The notes under the pieces: model-generated
What the model was told of the DNA's origin: nothing
Database searches by the model: none
Seen by the model: only the letters and a program-made list of their open reading frames with translations
In this document: piece after piece, positions 42,820-48,787 of the stretch
How positions within the stretch are numbered: the stretch's first letter is position 1
How the letters are laid out: each line of letters opens with the position of its first letter
Source: Catenaria anguillulae PL171
Lineage: Eukaryota; Blastocladiomycota; Blastocladiomycetes; Blastocladiales; Catenariaceae
Direction of reading: 5' to 3'
DNA length: 48,787 bases
Assembly (NCBI GenBank): GCA_002102555.1
Contig: MCFL01000184.1
Coordinates: forward strand, 1-48,787
Translations under genes and position numbers: made by a program

Positions 42820-42954
42820 CAATGTGTGTGGTCGTGTAACTTACCTCTTTCTCTGGAAACACGGACACAAAATTGTCGCTATGTAACACTGCAGATTGAC
42901 AAAAACAATGACCAAAACAATCTCGCTTCAACGCCAACTTGTATCGGTATCCAC

Positions 42955-45839
42955 TTACTCTGCCTCCTCGTCCTGGTACGCACGATGCTGCTTCGCAAAC
43001 CGCACAAATAACTCGCCCAGGGCCACCTCGCCCAACGACCAATCAGTCACACCCCACCTGTGTCTTTCGTTCGTGACAAACTTGAGCAAATCGCCCACTT
43101 TGCACTCTGCGCCTTGCTTGACCTCAACGGCCAACTCGACCCTCGCCGTCCCCTGATACGCGACCCTGCAGCTCGCCCACGCACTCACGGCGGTCTCCAC
43201 CTGGTGCAAAATCGCATCAGCATCACCCGCCGCACGTGCGTGTCCCAGTCCGTTGTGCCAAACTGCAACTTGAGCAAGTAGGCCTGTCCAAAGACACGCT
43301 TGAGCCTCTGTGGCGTACCAACACACACAAGCGAGCCGTTGATCATGACGCCCGCACGTTCGGCGAGCCGCTCGGCCTCTTCCATGTCGTGTGTGACGAG
43401 CAAGATGGAGGTGAATTGTTTGAGCGCGCGATCATGGACCAGATGGACCTGCGGGTGGCCACGTCGCACGCCCGTTGTCGGTTCTAGTCATCCAACACAC
43501 AATGTGAATCAAAAAAAATCAGCCCCAAAGTAGGTACGTGTGCGATACCAGTGTGTGGCCAAACCTACCGTCAAGAATAACAACCGCCGGCGACCCAAGC
43601 ACGCAACCGCAATCGACATGCGCCTCCTCGTCCCACCCGACAACGCCCCCACCTCGCGATGCTTGTACTCGTTCAAATCCGCAGCATCCAGCGCCTCGTT
43701 AATCGCCGCCTGCACCTCCTCGGCACCGACCACGCCCTTATGTACGCAAACGCGCGCAAGTGATGATACACGGTCAGCTGCGCGTACGCCTGGTCGTACT
43801 GCGGGCACACACCTAGCAACCGTTTGACTGCGGGATCCGATGGCGCCGCCCGCAAATGGTCGCTTCGCCCGACATGGGCGTCAGCAGTGATGTCAAGATG
43901 TTGATGGTGGTGGATTTACCTGAGCCGTTGGGACCAAGGAAAGCAAAAAGTTCGGATTTGCGCACACTCAAGTACAGATTGTCGAGCACCTTATGCGGGC
44001 GGCCGGATGGGTGGGGAACGACATACACAGCGACTTGATGCGGACAACGTCTTGGTCGGCATCCATGTTGGATTTCAGGCGTTCTTTTTCGGCCAGGGCT
44101 TCTAGGTCCGTGTACGCCTCGGGCATAGAGTCCGGCGGCGATTCTACATCGTGGACCATAGGATCGTGTCTATGCGGCTTGCTGGTGCCGGTGAGCGCGG
44201 ACCAGGCTTTGCCCAGCGACGAAAACGAACTATTCTGGTGGTGTGTGCCCAAATGCGGCACGGCGCGCTAGGTAGCATGTACCAAGCGTGTTGAGGAGGA
44301 TTTGAGACAGAGCGAGATGAGCGCAAATGGAAAGTGGGAAGAGAAGGCACGGTAGGGTGTGTCGCCAAATGCGGCGAGGACATGTCGTTGAGAGATTGGG
44401 TGATGGCATATGAGGGAAGCAGAGAGTTAGAGCAGTGTCGACGGCAGTGGGAATCTATATCAGGTCAAACAGTGCTTGAGACATCAGAAACTGTGTACAT
44501 GACTCGATTTTCGAATGCACGAACGAACCTTGGCGCCCAACTGGTTCACCAACACTTGTGGTCCGACCGACACCAAAAACACAACCAAGTACAGAGTCGA
44601 CGGCACCGTATTCTTGTGCGAGAAGGCAAACGACAATAGCCGACTGCGACGTGACGTAGACGGCAAACAAGAGCAGCAGCAGGAAAAAAACGGGCGCATC
44701 GATCCACCCCGTCTTGAGACCAAGATGAGCGAAATCATGATAATCATGAATGCCAAATATGTGTAGGCAGCGATGGCGGATAGGAAAAAGATTTCGGGGG
44801 CCAGGCCGTTCGACACAAAGTAGTTGAATTGCCCTTCTGCACGTTCGCGACAAGATTGCGAGTTGCTCCGAGCAGCATGAGGTACCTGCACATAAATGGC
44901 GTTGAGAACACTATACGAGCCTCCCAAAAGAAACAGTCAAGAGACGTACAGGCAGTACACAATCAAGGGCGGCACGACCACGGCGCGAATATCAGAAAAC
45001 TCGGACGGCAACAACCGGAAAGGAGCAATTGATGCATCGAGCAGGATCGACCAAGGAAGAATCGGGCCCTCGGCGGACTTGTCCTGCTCAACCAGCGAAA
45101 TGAGCTTGTCAACTGCGCGCTTGGTTGCGTTCGACGGCTCGGCCGCCGAGGCCGGAACAGGCGGGGCAAGCAGTTGAAGGCGTTGGTCAAGGTGTTGAGC
45201 ATGACCGGCGGCAAGGACGCGCCACCAAGGCCAGGGTTGAGATTAGCAACGAGCGAAAAGTTGACGGCGCAGCGGGAACTTGGTTGTCGGGAAGAGTTGA
45301 CAATGTACCCGCCGAGCGGGGGTTGAGTTCGGGCCGTTGCGCATTGAGCAGCGTTGACGAGGCACCAAGAAACTTGGCCGTGACTTCTCCGACTTGGGCC
45401 ACGCTGTTGGTTTGTGCCAGTAGTTTGGATTGAGCGCGTGCCCACTTGCCCTCGCTGCTCTGCGGTGCGACGTGATGGTCCAGTTGACTTGGCAAGCAGA
45501 AACGCGAGACACCTGGATCGGTGGAGCCGGCGACATATGACGGGCCACGTGGCACAGTGAGGTAGTAAGGCGAGGGGCAGGTGGACCTTTTTGATGGCCT
45601 TGAGGTAGTTACACCCGCCGTGATGTAGAACAGGATGATGATGTAGATCAATGGGTAGGCAAAGAATGGAATGATTCCAGAATATCGGCCTGGAAGAGAC
45701 TGACACGAAGACGAAACATGGCCTTGAATTGGGTCATGGCCACGCGGCGCCAGCAAGCGAGGCTGAGGCGCTGCTGGGAGGTCGTCGAGGTCGGCATCGG
45801 CTTCGGCGACTGAATAGTGGTGGTATTGGTGACAGCCAT
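42955..45839 (-). CDS. ABCA-type ABC transporter, frame-disrupted
   Basis: Half-size ABC-A transporter (one membrane domain, one nucleotide-binding domain), probably a lipid exporter. ATG at 45839 (MAVTNTTTIQSP); first membrane helix near 45640 (IIPFFAYPLIYIIILFYIT); a luminal loop; a membrane domain at 44500-44850 (APEIFFLSAIAAYTYLAFMII, VFFLLLLLFAVYVT). The NBD has Walker A GPNGSGKST (43900-43930), Q-loop LLGVCPQYDQ, signature LSGGTRRRMSIA, Walker B with D-E split by an 85-nt intron (43484-43568), switch His in LLVTHDMEEAE, and the ABCA C-terminal domain ending DEEAE. Frame changes occur at about 45690, 44720, 44600, 44030, 43855, 43760 and 43245 without splice sites. All catalytic motifs are intact, so indel errors or recent decay are both possible. 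Confidence 0.72.
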
Positions 45840-46784
45840 TTTACTTGATCATGAAGAACGAGAATCGGATCGTTGGGCGAACAAGGACGGTAGGTAGCGT
45901 GAGGTGGTCGAACCCTTTTCAACTTGACAACATGAACCTGGCGCTGCAGGCGGTCTCTACTCGAAATGACGTAGGGCCTGCTGCACATGGGAGATCAATG
46001 ATGGAGATTTGAAGAAGGTGTGGCATGACGTTGCTCCACGCTAAGAGATCGAAGCAGGTTTAATGCATGTATGGGAGTGTGCATGTGCACAGTCTCATGA
46101 TCTATAGGGCCCATGCAGGCAACGCCACACAACGACCCCATGGCGACGCTCGGCGCGCACAACGGTCGCGTGGTGCAATGCAACCTGAGACAAACCCTGC
46201 GAACAACGGATGCCCACGCGTTCGCGTTTAACTCGCACGAGTTTCATGCGAGCAAAGTCTGAGGTTGCAGGAGGTTATCACGGACCTATCGATGTGATAT
46301 TGCCCCACATGCTGGGCAGGCACTGTCGCCCGCGGAATCTCCCTCCGCGCGCCCAATTGATTCGAAATTTCATTCAACGTTCTATTAGGATTGAATTACT
46401 GTTGACGTTGCAAGAACATGACCCGCTTGGCATGCGCAAACACCGTAATCAATGCTATGATGTGTATGACTTTGCGACGCTGAAGCGCATGACTGATCTT
46501 ACTAGATACTCGTGAGGGGGGTGAGGGAAACTTGGCCGGGGGCGGACATGTTCAATCCGGCACGCCGTGGAACGAGGTGAGGGGTACAGGCTCTGTCCTT
46601 CCCAGGAATACCTACCAAGTTTGCTCATGAGGCTTGATGCCGCTCCCTCATCCCCACGCTGGCTGGCGTAAATACACATCACCAACCCGTTCTGTTCGGT
46701 CTCGCTCGAAACTGTTTACATACAGGTCCAAGGACATTTTGCTTTGCCTCGCGTTCTCGACTGATTTCTTGTCTCGCCGTCAAC
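45840..46784. other. Intergenic, no further gene seen
   Basis: About 945 bp between the ABCA start and the small peptide gene. Short open frames only. Should contain the ABCA promoter. Confidence 0.4.
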
Positions 46785-47060
46785 ATGCGCTCGACCATCA
46801 TTGCTACCCTCATCGCCCTTGTGGCCACCTCCTTCGTCTCGACAGCACTTCCCACCGACTCGGCGTTTCCTGCCGCTCGTGCTCAAGATGGTATGAATCC
46901 GCGAGACCTTCACCAAGAGACTTGCAGTCCGCGCTAACCATCATGCCGGTTATGCATACTAGCTTCGCCGGCTGCGTGTGACGGCGGTTGGTTCGATTTC
47001 GATTGCCCAAAAGCTCCAAGGAACCCCGGCCGCCCGTGCCGCAACTGCCCTTTCCCCTAA
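46785..47060 (+). CDS. Small secreted Cys-rich peptide
   Basis: Exon 1 46785-46890, intron 46891-46962 (72 nt, GTATGA donor, GCTAACC branch-like site, ACTAG acceptor), exon 2 46963-47060; 67 aa. The signal peptide MRSTIIATLIALVATSF ends near STALP. The mature part is about 40 residues with four Cys (ACDGGWFDFDC, RPCRNCPFP) plus Trp, Phe and Pro. Splicing is in frame and all intron signals are present, which makes this more credible than its size suggests. No family recognised; it could be a signalling peptide, antimicrobial or wall-associated peptide. Confidence 0.55.
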
Positions 47061-48218
47061 GTTGGCGCCGTCCAAGAATTTAAGAAATTCCGCGCCTCTG
47101 CGCTCCAATTCTTGATCGATCATCTGGAGAGATTGTGCATGAGCCAACGCATGGGCTGTCTTGTCATTTTGTCTCGTGAATCTCCCTTCTTTCCAGCGTT
47201 GGATAGATTCAGAATGATTTCCCATAACCGTAGCATTGTCATTGTCTCAGTGTTTCGAGAGACCCTGCGAGAGACCCGACAGAGTGTGTCGTAACCTGGT
47301 TCAACGTGCTTGTCCCGATCACAATCGATTGAATCGTGTGGGAAACGTCAAGGACTGACCAGACAATCGCAGCTCCGCGGACACCCGTATGTTTTGATTG
47401 GATGCGCACATCGGGATCGCGGGAGACTTGGGGAAATGGCATGGAATTGAAAGACATGGCAAGCGCTTATCGGATGCGGCCCATTCAAGTTTCTTGAGTC
47501 GCCACAGACTATGCCAGACGACGCGAGCTCGAGGACCGGCTCGTCCAGAAAGTAACTCGCTCCCGCCCGGAGGTCAGCCCTAGGCCCACCTCTGCCGCTT
47601 CGCCCACCCAAAGCATTGCAACCGGCGACGCCACTCTGATGTATAGGTATCATGCCGTCCATCATGCATGGCCCACCTGGCCCACCATACAACTGGTCCG
47701 TATTGCGCTCACGCGCATGAACAGGCCGACGAACCAAACTCGCTTTTGTTCAACTTGACGCCACAGCCACAGCAGCAAGGCTCGAGATCATTTGTGCAAC
47801 TGCATGCATGCACATCGCGCGCAGACAGCCGGAAAGAACAAGGCCATACAGTATGTACCTCCTGGGACATTTATAATTTTCTTCATGCGTGCGCGCAGGA
47901 GGGTGACGCCTCGCATAAAAAAGTAAAGTTGGCGTTGCTCGCTGCTTGCCTGCGTCAAGTTGGTGGCCACATGGGCACCCTCAGCTCCTGGCGTGGCGTC
48001 GTCGTGCTGGTCATCGTGTTTGCGGATGCCACACTATGAAGCGGCCAAGGGCGTGCGCCAGGCCAACTCCATGTGCACACTGTGTGCTTCACGATTTCTT
48101 GCCAGTCAGTGCTATATCAACCTACACGCCCGCCCTCCAACACGGATGGATGTATGTACCCTGGCATACCCTGGCATTACGAACACTGTGATCCAAGGGG
48201 CTGCTCCGTGACTGCAAC
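47061..48218. other. 1.2 kb with no gene supported
   Basis: Short open frames on both strands without motifs. Its right end is the promoter of the next ABCA gene. Confidence 0.45.
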
Positions 48219-48787
48219 ATGACCAACCGTCCGCTCAACCCGCCCTCCAACGGGCCCAGGCTCACGGCCATGGCCCGCTTCAAGGTGACTGCCCGCCCAA
48301 CCTTCCTCGGCCAAGTCAAGGCTGTGCTGCGTAAATGCTTTCTCTCTCGCTCCCGCGATCCGCTCCCAATCCTCGTCAACATTGGCTTTGCGTTGCTCGT
48401 CTCGCTCATGCTCCTGCTTGTCGGCAGCGGCCAAAACTCTGCTCCCGCCCGCAAGTCACAGCTCAACACATTCCGAAACTCGCCGATCCAGCGGAAACCT
48501 GTATCAATGTTGTCGATTGTGTGCACATCGGCATCGTCAATGCAACCAACATTGACCCAGTTCTGGAGCAACTCAACACCATCGTCGCGGAATCCGAGCG
48601 CCCGCACCGGGTCATTACACGCATCTTCAAGTCCGAGGGCCAGATGATGAAGCATTATTGGAACGCTCCTCGGTCGCTCGTGTCTGCCGTCAACTTTTAT
48701 GATGTCGAGACTCTGCTTGCTGCTCCCTTTGACGAGTCGGCCAGCCTCGAGTCGCTCAAGTTGCCTGAAAAGCAAGACGCGTCGGAT
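48219..48787 (+). CDS. N-terminus of a second ABCA-type transporter (runs off the window)
   Basis: ATG at 48219 (MTNRPLNPPSNGPRLTAMAR). Cytosolic start with PTFLGQVKAVLRKCFLSRSRD, the basic amphipathic segment before the first helix as in ABCA proteins, then a membrane helix (ILVNIGFALLVSLMLLLVG). The luminal loop continues in another frame from about 48450 (QVTAQHIPKLADPAETC, INVVDCVHIGIVNATN, FKSEGQMMKHYW) to the window edge, still open. The frame change has no clear intron. The Cys-x-Cys-type luminal loop resembles that of the ABC-A subfamily. No NBD is in the window, so the assignment rests on topology and on the neighbouring ABCA gene. Confidence 0.5.

Overview
The window looks like nuclear DNA of a GC-rich, gene-dense, intron-poor early-diverging fungus. 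A zoosporic (blastocladiomycete- or chytrid-like) lineage is my best guess. Evidence is short spliceosomal introns (about 59-92 nt in coding regions, mostly GTACG-type donors and CAG/TAG acceptors), TATA boxes, AATAAA signals, a eukaryotic prolyl-tRNA synthetase, an Esa1/Tip60 MYST acetyltransferase, a WASP that keeps its CRIB/GBD, and ABCA-type transporters. I saw no rRNA, tRNA, CRISPR array or recognisable transposon.

Layout: 0-10 kb holds a LisH-like gene fragment (-), prolyl-tRNA synthetase (+), two paralogous proteins with three RRM-fold-like domains (-), and a cytochrome b561/b5/flavin reductase with an SH3-like insertion (+). 10-15.3 kb holds a small mitochondrial-type protein, an F-box-like protein and a Cys-rich single-pass membrane protein. 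15.4-19.2 kb is a tandem array of three genes, plus a fossil fragment, of an ADP-ribosyltransferase-like family. 19.7-28.4 kb holds a RhoGAP-like protein, a disordered RRM-like locus, WASP and Esa1.

28.5-38.0 kb is the most unusual part. A divergent gene pair (family A, coiled coil, minus strand; family B, coiled coil plus CxGCxxC tail, plus strand) is present twice. A third family B copy lies between the pairs and a third type of coiled-coil gene (C) follows. Two of the promoters carry helically phased TTGGAC arrays next to a TATA box. All three B genes share a nearly identical 5' leader after a probable 5'-UTR intron, and B1 and B2 also share a 3' UTR. Families A and B appear to share one C-terminal domain. 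I do not recognise these families, and they are the best candidates here for an undescribed system.

38.3-42.8 kb holds two head-to-head members of the RRM-like family; one carries about 17 WG/GW-like tryptophan motifs, suggestive of an Argonaute-hook platform. The right end has an ABCA-type transporter (-) and the start of another (+), with a spliced 67-aa secreted Cys-rich peptide gene between them. Several loci in the right half, and one at 22.8-24.3 kb, have reading frames that jump by one or two bases. Indel errors in the sequence and real decay cannot be told apart from this window alone.
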